From Bacteroidales bacterium UBA5536 (lineage in GTDB: Bacteria > Bacteroidota > Bacteroidia > Bacteroidales > F082): 64,000 bases of DNA. Positions 17,834-27,641 of the stretch are shown here, in pieces. The translations under genes were made by a program, and so were the position numbers. The DNA lies in assembly GCA_002426795.1 (NCBI GenBank), contig DINQ01000016.1, forward strand, positions 314,273 to 378,272, written 5' to 3'. Below the pieces are notes generated by a model. It worked only from the letters and a program-made list of their open reading frames with translations. It was not told where the DNA came from and did not search any database. Each line of letters begins with the position of its first letter. Positions within the stretch are counted from its first letter, which is position 1.

Positions 17834-19093
17834 ATGGATAAAACGATCAAAGCTTTGTTCAGTGAAAGGCAATATGCGAAATTTAGCGCATACGGATTTC
17901 TGAAAAACCTGCGGTTCTTTGAGCCGTTTCTGGTGTTGTTTTTGATTGAGAAAGGCCAGTCGTATACTGATATTGGTTTATTGATTGGCATCCGTGAAAT
18001 TACGGTGATGCTGAGTGAAATTCCCAGCGGTTTTATTGCTGATGCGCTGGGTAGGAGGCGCACGCTGGCAGCATCGTTCGGTTTTTACATCGCATCTTTT
18101 GTCCTTTTTTATTTTTCGCTGCATTTCATTGGGTTTGCTGTTGCAATGCTTTTCTTCGCCGTGGGCGATGCCTTCAGAACAGGTGTGCATAAGGCCATGA
18201 TTTTTGAGTACCTCAAACACCATAATCTGCAGCAGCACAAAACTGAATATTATGGACGAACCCGGGCGTGGAGCCAGATGGGTACAGCAGTGTCATCGCT
18301 TCTGGCTGGAATTTTTGTGGTTTTTTCGGGTGAGTACAAGTTCATTTTTTTGTTTTCAATCATTCCTTATATTGCTGATCTGCTGCTTATTTTATCTTAC
18401 CCAAAGTGGCTCGACGGAACCGTTGGAAAACAAAAAACAAGCCTGACAAACAAAATCAAGGAAGTGTGGAAGGCCTTTGAGCTTTCGTTTAAGTCATGGA
18501 CGATGGTAAAAGGCCTGTCGAACAACGCAGTGCACTCTGCTTTTTATGCCAGTGTGAAAGATTATCTGCAGCCTATTCTTAAAACCTTGGCGCTGGCTCT
18601 TCCTATTCAGTTTTTTGAGCAGGATGCTAAGCAAGGGGCTATTGTTGTGGGGTCTACCTATTTTTTGATTTACCTGGGCACTTCCTTCATGTCGCGCCGT
18701 TCGGGCAATTTTGCCAAACGATTTCAGCAACCGGCCTTTCCGCTCAACCTCACCTTGCTTGTTGGTCTTTCAGCCGGTTTGGTAAGTGGTTTGTTTTATC
18801 ATTTGGGCTACACAGCGCTGGCAATCTTGGTATTTGTCTTGATCTTGTTCAACGAAAACCTGCGTAAGCCCATCGGAATTGCCTATATTGCAGACATCAC
18901 AGACCAGAAAGCGATGGCCACCTTGCTTTCGGTGGAGTCACAACTCAAAGCGCTTTTTGCGGCGCTTTTTGCACCTATGATTGGTTTTTTGGCGGATCGT
19001 TTTGGACTTGGACAGGGAATCATGTTGTTTTGTGCCGGCTTGTTGCTATTAAGTCCGTTGTATCTGGTAAAACGGTTGAAAGCAAATAATTAA
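17834..19093 (+). CDS. Major facilitator superfamily transporter
   Basis: A 419-residue MFS transporter with about 12 hydrophobic segments. The loop between helices 2 and 3 has IPSGFIADALGRRRTLAASFG, the MFS motif A, and the second half has a weaker copy MIGFLADRFGLGQG. The N-terminus is cytoplasmic with MDKTIKALFSERQYAKFSAYGFLKNLRFF. Divergent from the MATE gene. Substrate not predictable; such single MFS genes can be drug or sugar exporters. Confidence 0.9.
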   Translation: MDKTIKALFSERQYAKFSAYGFLKNLRFFEPFLVLFLIEKGQSYTDIGLLIGIREITVMLSEIPSGFIADALGRRRTLAASFGFYIASFVLFYFSLHFIGFAVAMLFFAVGDAFRTGVHKAMIFEYLKHHNLQQHKTEYYGRTRAWSQMGTAVSSLLAGIFVVFSGEYKFIFLFSIIPYIADLLLILSYPKWLDGTVGKQKTSLTNKIKEVWKAFELSFKSWTMVKGLSNNAVHSAFYASVKDYLQPILKTLALALPIQFFEQDAKQGAIVVGSTYFLIYLGTSFMSRRSGNFAKRFQQPAFPLNLTLLVGLSAGLVSGLFYHLGYTALAILVFVLILFNENLRKPIGIAYIADITDQKAMATLLSVESQLKALFAALFAPMIGFLADRFGLGQGIMLFCAGLLLLSPLYLVKRLKANN

Positions 19094-19230
19094 CTGACAT
19101 TTGGCAGGCGAATACATATAGACCGCTGTTGATTCAACATTTCTGACCTTGAGCTGTTTATCAATTAGTATGAAGGTCATTGTTGTTTGATGTAAGAGCT
19201 TCGGACCAATAAAATTTAATAAACAACCAG

Positions 19231-20145
19231 ATGAAAATAATTTTAGCAGGAGCCACCGGATTGATTGGCACAGCGTTGATCAAGCGCTTAACCGGAAAGC
19301 ATGATCTTGTGATACTTACTAGACGTGCAGATGAAGTTTCGGTGCGTTTCAAGGGAGCTGGATTCGAAATTTTATCATGGGATCAACCACGGGAGCAATT
19401 GCTGAATGCCATGCAGGGAGCTTCGGTACTGATTAATCTTTCAGGCGCTGGTATTGCCGATGAGAAATGGACAGTGAAGCGAAAACAGTTACTCGAATCG
19501 AGCCGGTTGAGTCCGATCAGAAAACTTGCGGGTTTATTGGAAGAGGGAAACATCCGTCTACAGCTGGTGATGCAGGCCTCTGCGATCGGTATTTACGGCG
19601 CGCACGAAACCCATCAGTTTGATGAATATGGCCCTGCAGGAAAGGGTTTTTTGGCAGAACTCACGGAAAAATGGGAAAAGCAGGCAGAAATCTTTCATTC
19701 ATATTCCGAGCGTCTGGTGTTGCTGCGCACGGGTGTGGTACTTTCGCCCGAGGGTGGTGCCCTGAAAGCGATGATGTTGCCATTCCGTTTTTTTGCAGGT
19801 GGAAAAATTGGATCGGGTAAGCAATGGGTTTCCTGGATCGATATTGAAGATCAGGTGGAAGCTATGTTGTTTTTGATGAAGTCGCCTGAAAGTGAGGGTG
19901 TTTATAACCTTGTTGCCCCCAATCCCGTTTCGCAGGCAGTGCTCGCTAAAGCAATCGGAAAAGCCATGCAACGGCCCGCCATGCTGCCCGCCCCTGCTTT
20001 TGCGCTAAAGCTGGTGCTGGGTGAAATGGCAGTTGAAACAATACTATCAGGTGCATTTGTGCAGCCAAAAAGGCTTCTGGACAGTGGTTTTAGTTTTCAT
20101 TCAGAACACGTGGAACAAGCATTGAATCAATTGATTGGAAAATAA
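19231..20145 (+). CDS. TIGR01777 family NAD(P)-binding epimerase (SDR39U1/YfcH-like)
   Basis: A 304-residue extended SDR protein. The Rossmann start MKIILAGATGLIGTALIKRL with GATGLIG, then LINLSGAGIADEKWT and the SAIGIYG catalytic-region block, are hallmarks of the TIGR01777 family; the C-terminal 45 residues (PAPAFALKLVLGEMA...FVQPKRLLDSGFSF) match the DUF1731 tail. The biochemical substrate of this family is not well established. bcp follows 14 bases later, so co-transcription is likely. Confidence 0.92.
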   Translation: MKIILAGATGLIGTALIKRLTGKHDLVILTRRADEVSVRFKGAGFEILSWDQPREQLLNAMQGASVLINLSGAGIADEKWTVKRKQLLESSRLSPIRKLAGLLEEGNIRLQLVMQASAIGIYGAHETHQFDEYGPAGKGFLAELTEKWEKQAEIFHSYSERLVLLRTGVVLSPEGGALKAMMLPFRFFAGGKIGSGKQWVSWIDIEDQVEAMLFLMKSPESEGVYNLVAPNPVSQAVLAKAIGKAMQRPAMLPAPAFALKLVLGEMAVETILSGAFVQPKRLLDSGFSFHSEHVEQALNQLIGK

Positions 20146-20159
20146 TTAAAACAGATATC

Positions 20160-20612
20160 ATGTTAAAAAAAGGTGACCAATTGCCGGCTTTTCGACTGCA
20201 AAACCAGCATGGCAAATGGATAGACAGTAAGGATTTGCAGGGGAATTTCAAACTGGTGATTTATTTTTATCCAAAAGATGATACACCAGGCTGTACGGCA
20301 GAAGCGTGTAGTTTCAGAGATCAATATTCAGATTTTGAAGATGTTGGAGCAAAAGTCATTGGAATCAGTGCTGATTCAATAGCCTCACACAAACAGTTTG
20401 CCGAGAAGCATCGTTTGACTTTTGACCTTTTGGGTGACCCTAAAAATGAGGTTCGTCAGTTGTTTGGTGTTCCGAAAAGCTTCTTCGGACTGCTTCCGGG
20501 AAGGGTGACCTATGTATTCGATAAAAAAGGTGAGCTCTTGCACAGTTTCAACTCACAGCTAAATGCCAAACGCCATATCGAGGAAGCTATTTCGGCACTG
20601 AAAGCTCATTGA
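20160..20612 (+). CDS. bcp: Thioredoxin-dependent thiol peroxidase (BCP/PrxQ)
   Basis: A 150-residue peroxiredoxin of the PrxQ type, reducing hydroperoxides in the cytoplasm. The active site DDTPGCTAEACSFRD has the peroxidatic Cys and a second Cys five residues later, the pattern of two-cysteine PrxQ enzymes that use thioredoxin. The thioredoxin fold and the LHSFNSQLNAKRHIEEAI C-terminus are intact. Just 9 bases separate it from the convergent HD gene. Confidence 0.95.
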   Translation: MLKKGDQLPAFRLQNQHGKWIDSKDLQGNFKLVIYFYPKDDTPGCTAEACSFRDQYSDFEDVGAKVIGISADSIASHKQFAEKHRLTFDLLGDPKNEVRQLFGVPKSFFGLLPGRVTYVFDKKGELLHSFNSQLNAKRHIEEAISALKAH

Positions 20613-20621
20613 ATCAAAGTT

Positions 20622-21866
20622 TTATATCCCGGAAAGTCCTGCCAGCTCTTTGGGATAGCACATAAAATGTTTTGTCACCGGATGTGACAAAACGCTGATG
20701 TTGAGTTGGTCAGAGGCAGATGAGATATCCTTGATTGTCCCATCTTTGTAAAGAATATTGATCTGCGATTGGTTGGGATGGTAGGCATGATTTGAAGTTT
20801 CTCCGATGATCAGGAGGTAATTGGCTTCTGTTGCTGTCATGCTAAAATGCCGCATGATCGATTGCCTGATGGCTTCGATTTTCCCTTCTTCAAAAGGTTC
20901 TGGCCTGATTTCAACCTTAAACAAATGGCGGTTTACAATTGAGCTGCTTAAGTAGGACAAAACCTTGTCAGGATGTCCGGACCAAACCTTAAGTGCTGTG
21001 AAAACATCAAAATCGTCGAGCCGACTAAATTGTTCCAGCATTTCACTGCTTTGTTCAAAATCTGACATGCCAGTTGCATTTTTGAGGAAATACTGCAATG
21101 CAGGTGTAGCCCATAGATCGGTTTGAGCCGACAATTCTTTGGCTCTGTTTAAGGCATTGGTAAGCATAAATTCAGCACTCAGCACTGTCTTGTGAAGGTA
21201 AACCTGCCAATACATCAGCCGTCGGGCTACAATAAACTTTTCGATGGAATAAATGCCTTTTGCTTCGATCACCAATTCGTTATCAACCACATCGAGCATG
21301 ATGAGTAAACGCTCAACATTTACATTTCCTTCGGTTACTCCTGTGAAAAAGCTGTCGCGCTTCAGGTAATCCAAACGATCCATATCAAACTGGCTCGAAA
21401 CCATATTCGACAAAAAACGCTTGGGATGTTCGCCTTTGAAAATGGCAATAGCCTCTTCCAGATTTCCGCCAAAATGTGCATTTAGTTTTTGCATCATCAG
21501 AAGTGAAATTGCCTCGTGTGATACCCCTTTCACGATGGTTTGTTCCAGTGTGTGTGAATAAGGGCCATGCCCGGTATCGTGCAGCAAGATGGCAAGCGAG
21601 GCGGCAATGCTCTCATCTTTAGTGATTTGATGTCCTTTTGAGCGAAGCACTTGTATGGCCTGTTGCATCAGAAACATGGCACCCAAACTGTGGTGAAAAC
21701 GGGTATGCAATGCTCCTGGATAAACCAGATGCGTTAACCCTAGTTGCTTGATTCTGCGCAGTCTTTGAAAAAACTGATGCTCGATAATATCAAAGTGCAG
21801 GGCATCCGGAATACTGATGAAGCCATAGACAGGGTCGTTAAAGATTTTATTTTTGTTGGATACCAT
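20622..21866 (-). CDS. HD-domain phosphohydrolase (dNTPase/YwfO-like)
   Basis: A 414-residue HD-superfamily protein. Metal-binding motifs are clear: LHTRFHHSLGAMFL and LLHDTGHGPYSHTLE, with the downstream SSQFDMDRLDYLKRDSFFTGV block of the dGTPase-like subgroup. The start MVSNKNKIFNDPVYGFI is the conserved N-terminus. Relatives include deoxynucleotide triphosphohydrolases and proteins of unknown substrate, so a nucleotide-cleaving role is likely but the substrate is not shown. Divergent from porX with about 140 bases between. Confidence 0.88.
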   Translation of the reverse strand: MVSNKNKIFNDPVYGFISIPDALHFDIIEHQFFQRLRRIKQLGLTHLVYPGALHTRFHHSLGAMFLMQQAIQVLRSKGHQITKDESIAASLAILLHDTGHGPYSHTLEQTIVKGVSHEAISLLMMQKLNAHFGGNLEEAIAIFKGEHPKRFLSNMVSSQFDMDRLDYLKRDSFFTGVTEGNVNVERLLIMLDVVDNELVIEAKGIYSIEKFIVARRLMYWQVYLHKTVLSAEFMLTNALNRAKELSAQTDLWATPALQYFLKNATGMSDFEQSSEMLEQFSRLDDFDVFTALKVWSGHPDKVLSYLSSSIVNRHLFKVEIRPEPFEEGKIEAIRQSIMRHFSMTATEANYLLIIGETSNHAYHPNQSQINILYKDGTIKDISSASDQLNISVLSHPVTKHFMCYPKELAGLSGI

Positions 21867-22005
21867 CGGGCATAATTTTTGTTAAATTTGTGCTTGGTGC
21901 GTCAGCCTCATGCAATAATAAGCGCAATTTCACATTTGATTAGAACACAAAAGTATCAATATCATCGGAGCAACTTTACCTTTCAAACATTAAAAACACA
22001 TTTAA

Positions 22006-23565
22006 ATGGATAAAATACGCATACTTTGGGCCGATGATGAAATTGATATCTTGAAGCCTCACGTCATTTTTCTTGAGCAAAAAGGCTATGAAGTCGAAAC
22101 CATCAACAACGGCGATGAAGCCCTGGATCTGGTGCGTTCAAAACCTTTTGATATCATTTTCCTCGATGAGAATATGCCAGGACTATCAGGTATCGAAACT
22201 CTGGAGCAAATCAAGGCCGACTTTCCCAACCTGCCAGTTGTCATGATTACGAAAAGCGAAGAAGAGTCGATCATGGAAGATGCTATTGGCAGCAATATTG
22301 CCGATTACCTTATCAAACCGGTGAAGCCCAACCAAATTCTTCTTTCGCTCAAGCGCAACCTCGAAAACCGCAAGCTATTCAGTGAGAAAACAACCAGCTC
22401 ATATCAGCAGGAATTCAGGAAAATTGGCCTTGACTTGTCGAACCAATTAAGCTACGCCGAATGGGTTGAGATATACAAGAAGCTCGTTAGATGGGAGCTC
22501 GAACTTGATAAAATTGAGGACGATGGCATCAAAGAGGTGTTGCGCATGCAAAAAGACGAGGCCAACACCCAGTTTTCAAGATTTATAGAACGCAATTATG
22601 TTGATTGGCTTAACGAACGCAACGGAGAAAAGCCTACACTTTCGCATACTTTGCTGCGCGATAAGGTGTTACCCAGGCTCAATAATACTGAGAATCCACT
22701 TTTCCTACTGATTATCGACAACCTCCGCTACGACCAGTGGAAAGCCATTCAACCGCTGATTGAAAATTATTTCCGGGTCGACACCGACGATATTTATTGC
22801 AGTATTTTGCCAACAACCACTCAATACGCACGTAATGCGCTCTTTGCCGGTTTGATGCCCAACGAAATCAGACGAAAATATCCAAAATACTGGGTAGATG
22901 AAGAAGACGAAGGCACCAAGAACCAGTTTGAAGCTGAACTATTGGGAGAACAGCTCAAACGTTTTGGCAAGGATGTGAAATTCTCGTATCATAAAATCCT
23001 GAATCTCAATGCAGGAAAGAAGCTGGCCGAAAACATGTCGAACCTGATGGTCAACAAGCTGAATGTGATTGTGTACAACTTTGTTGATATGCTTTCACAT
23101 GCGCGCACCGAGATGGAAATGATCCGCGAGCTGGCTGAGGATGAAGCTGCTTATCGCTCGTTGATGCTTTCTTGGTTCGAGCATTCGAGCCTGTTTGATA
23201 TTGTGAGGTTTATTGCACAAAAGAAATGCGAACTCATCATCACAACCGACCATGGATCAGTTTATGTGAAAGATCCGGTTAAAATTCTGGGCGACAAGGC
23301 TGTGAATACCAATCTGCGCTATAAATATGGCAGAAGCCTGAAATACAATGCCAAAGAGGTTTTTGAAGTGCGTGAACCTGAGGATGTTTTTCTACCCAGG
23401 ATCAATGTGAGTACATCCTACGTTTTTGCGCGTGCCAATGATTTCTTTGCCTATCCGAACAACTACAACTATTATGTAAACTACTACCGGAACACTTTTC
23501 AGCACGGAGGCATCTCACTCAACGAAATGCTGGTGCCGGTGATATACCTCAAACCTAAACAATAG
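22006..23565 (+). CDS. porX: PorX: response regulator with PglZ/alkaline-phosphatase-like effector domain
   Basis: A 519-residue PorX-type protein. Residues 1-120 are a receiver domain: acidic pocket D10-D11, phospho-acceptor D54 (FLDENMPG), the Thr in VMITK and the Lys in LIKPVKP. A helical linker leads to a PglZ/alkaline-phosphatase-fold domain with FLLIIDNLRYDQW and ITTDHGSVYVKDPV metal-site motifs. PorX with the kinase PorY controls the type IX secretion system in Bacteroidota, and its effector domain acts on signalling oligonucleotides in studied species. No PorY is here. tsaE starts 3 bases downstream. T9SS clients occur elsewhere in the window. Confidence 0.93.
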   Translation: MDKIRILWADDEIDILKPHVIFLEQKGYEVETINNGDEALDLVRSKPFDIIFLDENMPGLSGIETLEQIKADFPNLPVVMITKSEEESIMEDAIGSNIADYLIKPVKPNQILLSLKRNLENRKLFSEKTTSSYQQEFRKIGLDLSNQLSYAEWVEIYKKLVRWELELDKIEDDGIKEVLRMQKDEANTQFSRFIERNYVDWLNERNGEKPTLSHTLLRDKVLPRLNNTENPLFLLIIDNLRYDQWKAIQPLIENYFRVDTDDIYCSILPTTTQYARNALFAGLMPNEIRRKYPKYWVDEEDEGTKNQFEAELLGEQLKRFGKDVKFSYHKILNLNAGKKLAENMSNLMVNKLNVIVYNFVDMLSHARTEMEMIRELAEDEAAYRSLMLSWFEHSSLFDIVRFIAQKKCELIITTDHGSVYVKDPVKILGDKAVNTNLRYKYGRSLKYNAKEVFEVREPEDVFLPRINVSTSYVFARANDFFAYPNNYNYYVNYYRNTFQHGGISLNEMLVPVIYLKPKQ

Positions 23566-23568
23566 ACC

Positions 23569-24015
23569 ATGACGCGCGCTTCATTCGAAGTCAATCATTT
23601 ACAGGATTTGGATGCCGTTTCGGACTTTTTGCTGCAATGGAAAGAGCCATACAAAGTGATGGCTTTTTACGGACCAATGGGTGCTGGTAAAACCACACTC
23701 ATCAAGAATCTGTGCCGTAGGATGGGTGTTACAGATGAAGTGAATAGTCCAACATTTAGTATTGTAAATGAGTATCTTACAATTGAAGGTGAGTCAGTTT
23801 ACCACTTCGACTTTTACCGTATCAACAAAATAGAAGAAGCTTACGACATCGGTTATGAAAACTATTTTTACGGAGGTTCATGCTGTTTGATTGAATGGCC
23901 CGAGAAAATTTCGCAACTTTTACCTGATTTACACGTAAAAATTGAGATAACGCCTTCTACCTCCTCAGAACAACGCATTATAGTGTGTTCTTTGATGGAT
24001 TTGGCGAACAGTTAA
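23569..24015 (+). CDS. tsaE: tRNA N6-threonylcarbamoyladenosine biosynthesis ATPase TsaE
   Basis: A 148-residue P-loop ATPase needed, with TsaB and TsaD, for the t6A37 modification of ANN-decoding tRNAs. The Walker A motif GPMGAGKTTLIK, the NSPTFSIVNEY switch and the HFDFYRI and LIEWPEKI blocks are diagnostic. It is immediately downstream of porX, a conserved pairing in Bacteroidota, and followed by ald 5 bases later. Confidence 0.96.
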   Translation: MTRASFEVNHLQDLDAVSDFLLQWKEPYKVMAFYGPMGAGKTTLIKNLCRRMGVTDEVNSPTFSIVNEYLTIEGESVYHFDFYRINKIEEAYDIGYENYFYGGSCCLIEWPEKISQLLPDLHVKIEITPSTSSEQRIIVCSLMDLANS

Positions 24016-24020
24016 CTCAC

Positions 24021-25241
24021 ATGGCCGACGAAAAAAAATATATCAGCTTTGCCGGAAACCGCGAGCTGATGCCACAGGAAGAAAAGCTGGAAACAGCATT
24101 CCGTAAAAACTCACTCACCATCGGTATTCCAGCCGAGCTGTCGGTTGATGAAAGCCGTATTGCACTCATTCCGGATGCCGTGAAACTGCTGGTTTCGCAT
24201 GGTCACCGGATTTTGGTTGAGCGCGGTGCGGGAAACAGGGCCCATTATAGCGACCATGCATTTGCCGAGGCTGGAGCTGAAATCACCGATTCGCGGGAGA
24301 TGATTTTTGGCACCGACATTGTGTTGAAGGTTGCTCCTCCCAACAGCGATGAATTAGAACTATTGCGAAAAGGCAAGACGATAATGTCAATTCTCCAATT
24401 GCAAACGCGCGATAAAGATTACTTCAATCAGATTATTCAGCGTAAAACCACTGCCATTGCTTTCGAACACATCCAGGATAAAACGGGAGCGCTGCCTCTG
24501 GTGCGCTCAATGAGCGAAATTATCGGCAATGCAGTGATGATGATCGCTGCCGAATACCTCAGCCATCCTAAATACGGAAAAGGTGTGATGCTTGGTGGCT
24601 TTCCGGGAGTTGCACCCACCGAAGTTGTGGTGATTGGATCAGGTAATGTAGCGGAGTACGCTTGCCGGGTGGCCATTGGGATGGGGTGTCTGGTCAAGGT
24701 TTTTGATAATTCGATGTACAAGCTGCGGTCGCTACAAAACAATTTGGGTAGTCGCGTTTTTACTTCTATCCTTCAACCTAACCTGATTGATCAGGCTTTG
24801 CAAACAGCTGATGTTGTGATAGCTGCAAAACATGCTTCATCGGGGATTTCTCCCTGCCTGATCAGTGATGATATGGTGCAACACATGAAAACGGGCTCCA
24901 TTATCATTGATGTAAGTATCGATCAGGGAGGCTGTTTCGAAACGTCCAGGCCAACAACACACCACGAACCAGTTTTTCAAAAATACGGGGTCACGCATTA
25001 TGCTGTCCCAAACATCGCCTCGCGTGTGCCGCGCACAGCATCCTTATCGTTTAGCAACTTTTTTACACCCTTGTTGTTGTCTATTGGCGAAGCAGGTGGT
25101 ATGGAGAATATGCTGAAAGAAGACCGCGGTTTGAGCAAGGGTGTGTATGTGTTTAATGGTAAACTCACCAACCAGCGTATTGCCGAACTCCATGGCATCC
25201 CGTTTCACCACCTCGAGCTCCTGATGGCAGCATTTTATTAA
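24021..25241 (+). CDS. ald: Alanine dehydrogenase
   Basis: A 406-residue protein of the alanine dehydrogenase/transhydrogenase-N family, interconverting L-alanine and pyruvate plus ammonia with NAD. Visible are IGIPAELSVDESRIALIPDAV, VERGAGNRAHYSD, the Rossmann motif VVVIGSGNVAEYACRVAIGMG, and SIIIDVSIDQGGCFETSRPTTH near the active site. I use the ATG at 24021 (MADEKK), just after the tsaE stop, rather than 23985 inside tsaE. Possibly co-transcribed with porX-tsaE. Confidence 0.9.
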   Translation: MADEKKYISFAGNRELMPQEEKLETAFRKNSLTIGIPAELSVDESRIALIPDAVKLLVSHGHRILVERGAGNRAHYSDHAFAEAGAEITDSREMIFGTDIVLKVAPPNSDELELLRKGKTIMSILQLQTRDKDYFNQIIQRKTTAIAFEHIQDKTGALPLVRSMSEIIGNAVMMIAAEYLSHPKYGKGVMLGGFPGVAPTEVVVIGSGNVAEYACRVAIGMGCLVKVFDNSMYKLRSLQNNLGSRVFTSILQPNLIDQALQTADVVIAAKHASSGISPCLISDDMVQHMKTGSIIIDVSIDQGGCFETSRPTTHHEPVFQKYGVTHYAVPNIASRVPRTASLSFSNFFTPLLLSIGEAGGMENMLKEDRGLSKGVYVFNGKLTNQRIAELHGIPFHHLELLMAAFY

Positions 25242-25289
25242 TTGCCAATCTATTTCTAAAGGATAGCCGCTCCATTCATCAGGAATGGC

Positions 25290-25297
25290 TAAATTTG
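25290..25297 (+). promoter_or_regulatory. Putative -7 box directly before aroB
   Basis: TAAATTTG, a TAnnTTTG match, ends 11 bases before the GTG start of aroB, so the transcript would be nearly leaderless. Confidence 0.45.
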
Positions 25298-25308
25298 TCT
25301 AAAAAAAA

Positions 25309-26373
25309 GTGACCATTTTTTCAGACCAATTGGTTTTTGAATTCGAAGCCAGGCAAAGCTTGGTGCAGTTACTGAAGGAGCGTATCAAACAGGAGCAGCA
25401 GGTTTTTGTATTAACAGATGAAAATACACACAAGTATTGCCTGCCCTTGCTTGGTCAGCTCATCGGACAGCAGGAAATCCCCTGGCATGTGATGAAAATC
25501 CCGGCAGGTGAACCTTTCAAGACTATAGAAACAGCCACGAAAATCTGGCAGCAGCTCACCGATCATGGTGCTGGTCGTGATGCCCTGCTCATCAACCTGG
25601 GAGGTGGCGTTGTGACGGACCTGGGTGGATTTGTGGCCTCCTGTTACAAACGTGGAATCACTACTATCCATGTACCGACGACGCTTTTGGGTATGATCGA
25701 TGCAGCCATTGGCGGGAAAACAGGTGTCGATTTTGGGGCTTTTAAAAATCATATCGGCACTTTTTACCAGCCCGAAAAGGTTTTCATCATTTCCGATTTC
25801 CTTCATACACTTGATCAGCAGCAAATACGCTCCGGTTATGGTGAGTTGTTTAAATATGGGTTCATTAGCGATCCTGACCTGCTTGGTATTCGACTGCCGG
25901 AACTCCTGACTGGAGCACAATTGGGTGATTTCATCCGTAAGGCAGCCACCATTAAAATGAACATTGTACAAGCCGATCCTACAGAAAAAGGATTGCGGAA
26001 AATATTGAATTTTGGACATACGCTGGGGCATGCCTTTGAATCCTTTTCGTGGCAAACCAAAAAGCTGTTGTTGCACGGTGAAGCCGTTGCTGCAGGAATT
26101 ATTCCAGCCTTATGGCTCTCAACCTCAAAATGTGGGTTGGACGACCAAATACTTAGAAACTATCTGGATTTGTATCATGCCCACTTTGAATCGTTTTCAA
26201 TAGAAAAGACTGACCACGAAAGATTGATTTCTTTGTTGCAGCACGACAAGAAAAATCGTAGAGGGAAGCTGCGGTTTGTGTTGCTTGAGGATTTGGGTAA
26301 ACCGTTATATGATGTGGATGTTGAACCCGAACTGATAAAAGCGTGTTTAACCTGGTGCGAGAAAAATATGTGA
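25309..26373 (+). CDS. aroB: 3-dehydroquinate synthase
   Basis: A 354-residue AroB that converts DAHP to 3-dehydroquinate in the shikimate pathway. The NAD- and Zn-binding regions are visible: INLGGGVVTDLGGFVASCYKRGI, HVPTTLLGMIDAAIGGKTGVDFGAFKNHIGTFYQP, and the metal His blocks FGHTLGHAFES and LLHGEAVAAGI. The start is GTG at 25309; no upstream in-frame ATG exists. It starts the aroB-aroA pair with only 4 bases between genes. Confidence 0.97.
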   Translation: MTIFSDQLVFEFEARQSLVQLLKERIKQEQQVFVLTDENTHKYCLPLLGQLIGQQEIPWHVMKIPAGEPFKTIETATKIWQQLTDHGAGRDALLINLGGGVVTDLGGFVASCYKRGITTIHVPTTLLGMIDAAIGGKTGVDFGAFKNHIGTFYQPEKVFIISDFLHTLDQQQIRSGYGELFKYGFISDPDLLGIRLPELLTGAQLGDFIRKAATIKMNIVQADPTEKGLRKILNFGHTLGHAFESFSWQTKKLLLHGEAVAAGIIPALWLSTSKCGLDDQILRNYLDLYHAHFESFSIEKTDHERLISLLQHDKKNRRGKLRFVLLEDLGKPLYDVDVEPELIKACLTWCEKNM

Positions 26374-26377
26374 CAAT

Positions 26378-27631
26378 ATGATAGTTACCAAAAACAATTC
26401 TTCGTTCGATTCAATTGTGAGGCTGAGTAGCAGCAAAAGTGAAAGCAATCGCGCACTGATGATCAGGGCATATGGGAAATTGGATGAGCACATTGGCAAT
26501 CTTTCAGAAGCAGATGACACCGTGTTGTTGCGTCAAAATTTGAAAATGATTCATACATGCGCCGATTCTTCCATTCCACTCGTCGTTGATTGCGGAAATG
26601 CAGGCACCGTTTTTCGTTTTTTAGTGACTTATCTGGCCAATTATCCCGGTCGCTGGATGCTCACAGGATCTCAACGGATGAAAGAGCGTCCCATTGGCGA
26701 CCTTGTAGAAACATTGCACTCCATGGGAGCTGATATAACTTATACTAACCAAACCGGCTTTCCTCCTTTGTTGATTGAGGGAAAAAACCTGAAAGGAGGA
26801 AAGGCAATCATCAGCATGGACAAAAGCAGCCAGTTTGCATCCTCGGTCCTTTTGATGGGACCAGTTTTGCCGAATGGATTGCATCTGACATTAACTGGAA
26901 ATATGCGTTCAGTTCCCTATCTGGATATGACACTTGAAATCATGCGTCATTTTGGAGCACAGGCAAACAGAGACGACCGATTGATCATTGTCGATCCAAT
27001 GCCGTATCAATCTACTGATTTTGAGGTGCAAGCCGATTGGAGTGCCGCTTCTTTTTGGTTTGAAATGGTGGCTTTGAGCCAGAATGGGAAGTTGTTGCTT
27101 AAAGACCTGCACACCAACTCCATGCAGGGCGATGAAAAGATGATCGGGGTATTTGAAAAGTTGGGTGTGGGCATAAAACAAAAAAAAGAAGGGCTCCGTA
27201 TTTTTAAGACAGAGATGACGCCAAACCAAAAACTTTCCTTCGATTTCGCCAATATGCCTGATCTTTTGCCTGCTTTGGCAGCCTGTTGCGCAGGACTAGG
27301 TCAGGAAGCTGACTTTAAAGGTGTTGCCAATCTAGCTATCAAAGAAACTGACCGCACTGCAGCCATGCAAACAGAACTGGCGAAAATTGGTGTAGCCTTT
27401 TCCCGCATCAACGAAGATCATTACCACCTCTTGCCTGCAAAGGAGCTTGTGAATGGCGAGAAACAAAAAATCTCATTTGAAACCTATGGCGACCACCGCA
27501 TGGCAATGGCACTGGCTCCGCTCACCATGAAGATTGGCCGTGCCGAGATCATTCATCCCGAAGTGGTTTCAAAATCGTATCCTAATTTCTGGAATGAGTT
27601 GCAGAATTCGACCATACTGCGTGTTCACTGA
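26378..27631 (+). CDS. aroA: 3-phosphoshikimate 1-carboxyvinyltransferase (EPSP synthase)
   Basis: A 417-residue EPSP synthase, joining shikimate 3-phosphate with phosphoenolpyruvate. Diagnostic motifs: SSSKSESNRALMI (substrate-binding Ser-Lys), DCGNAGTVFRFLVTYLA in place of the usual GNAGTA motif region, SSQFASSVLLMGP, and the C-terminal ETYGDHRMAMALAPL. The N-terminal SSKSESNRA has the usual Lys. A little shorter than the 430-residue norm but intact. Follows aroB by 4 bases; aroQ lies far away at 59.8 kb. Confidence 0.94.
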   Translation: MIVTKNNSSFDSIVRLSSSKSESNRALMIRAYGKLDEHIGNLSEADDTVLLRQNLKMIHTCADSSIPLVVDCGNAGTVFRFLVTYLANYPGRWMLTGSQRMKERPIGDLVETLHSMGADITYTNQTGFPPLLIEGKNLKGGKAIISMDKSSQFASSVLLMGPVLPNGLHLTLTGNMRSVPYLDMTLEIMRHFGAQANRDDRLIIVDPMPYQSTDFEVQADWSAASFWFEMVALSQNGKLLLKDLHTNSMQGDEKMIGVFEKLGVGIKQKKEGLRIFKTEMTPNQKLSFDFANMPDLLPALAACCAGLGQEADFKGVANLAIKETDRTAAMQTELAKIGVAFSRINEDHYHLLPAKELVNGEKQKISFETYGDHRMAMALAPLTMKIGRAEIIHPEVVSKSYPNFWNELQNSTILRVH

Positions 27632-27641
27632 GCTTTTTTTA

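Noticed and set aside
24437..24742. 101-codon antisense frame inside ald
   Set aside because: Shadow of the real ald gene, with no protein-like features.
25242..25308. ATG near 25284 as an aroB start
   Set aside because: It reads MAKFV then a stop, and is out of frame with aroB.
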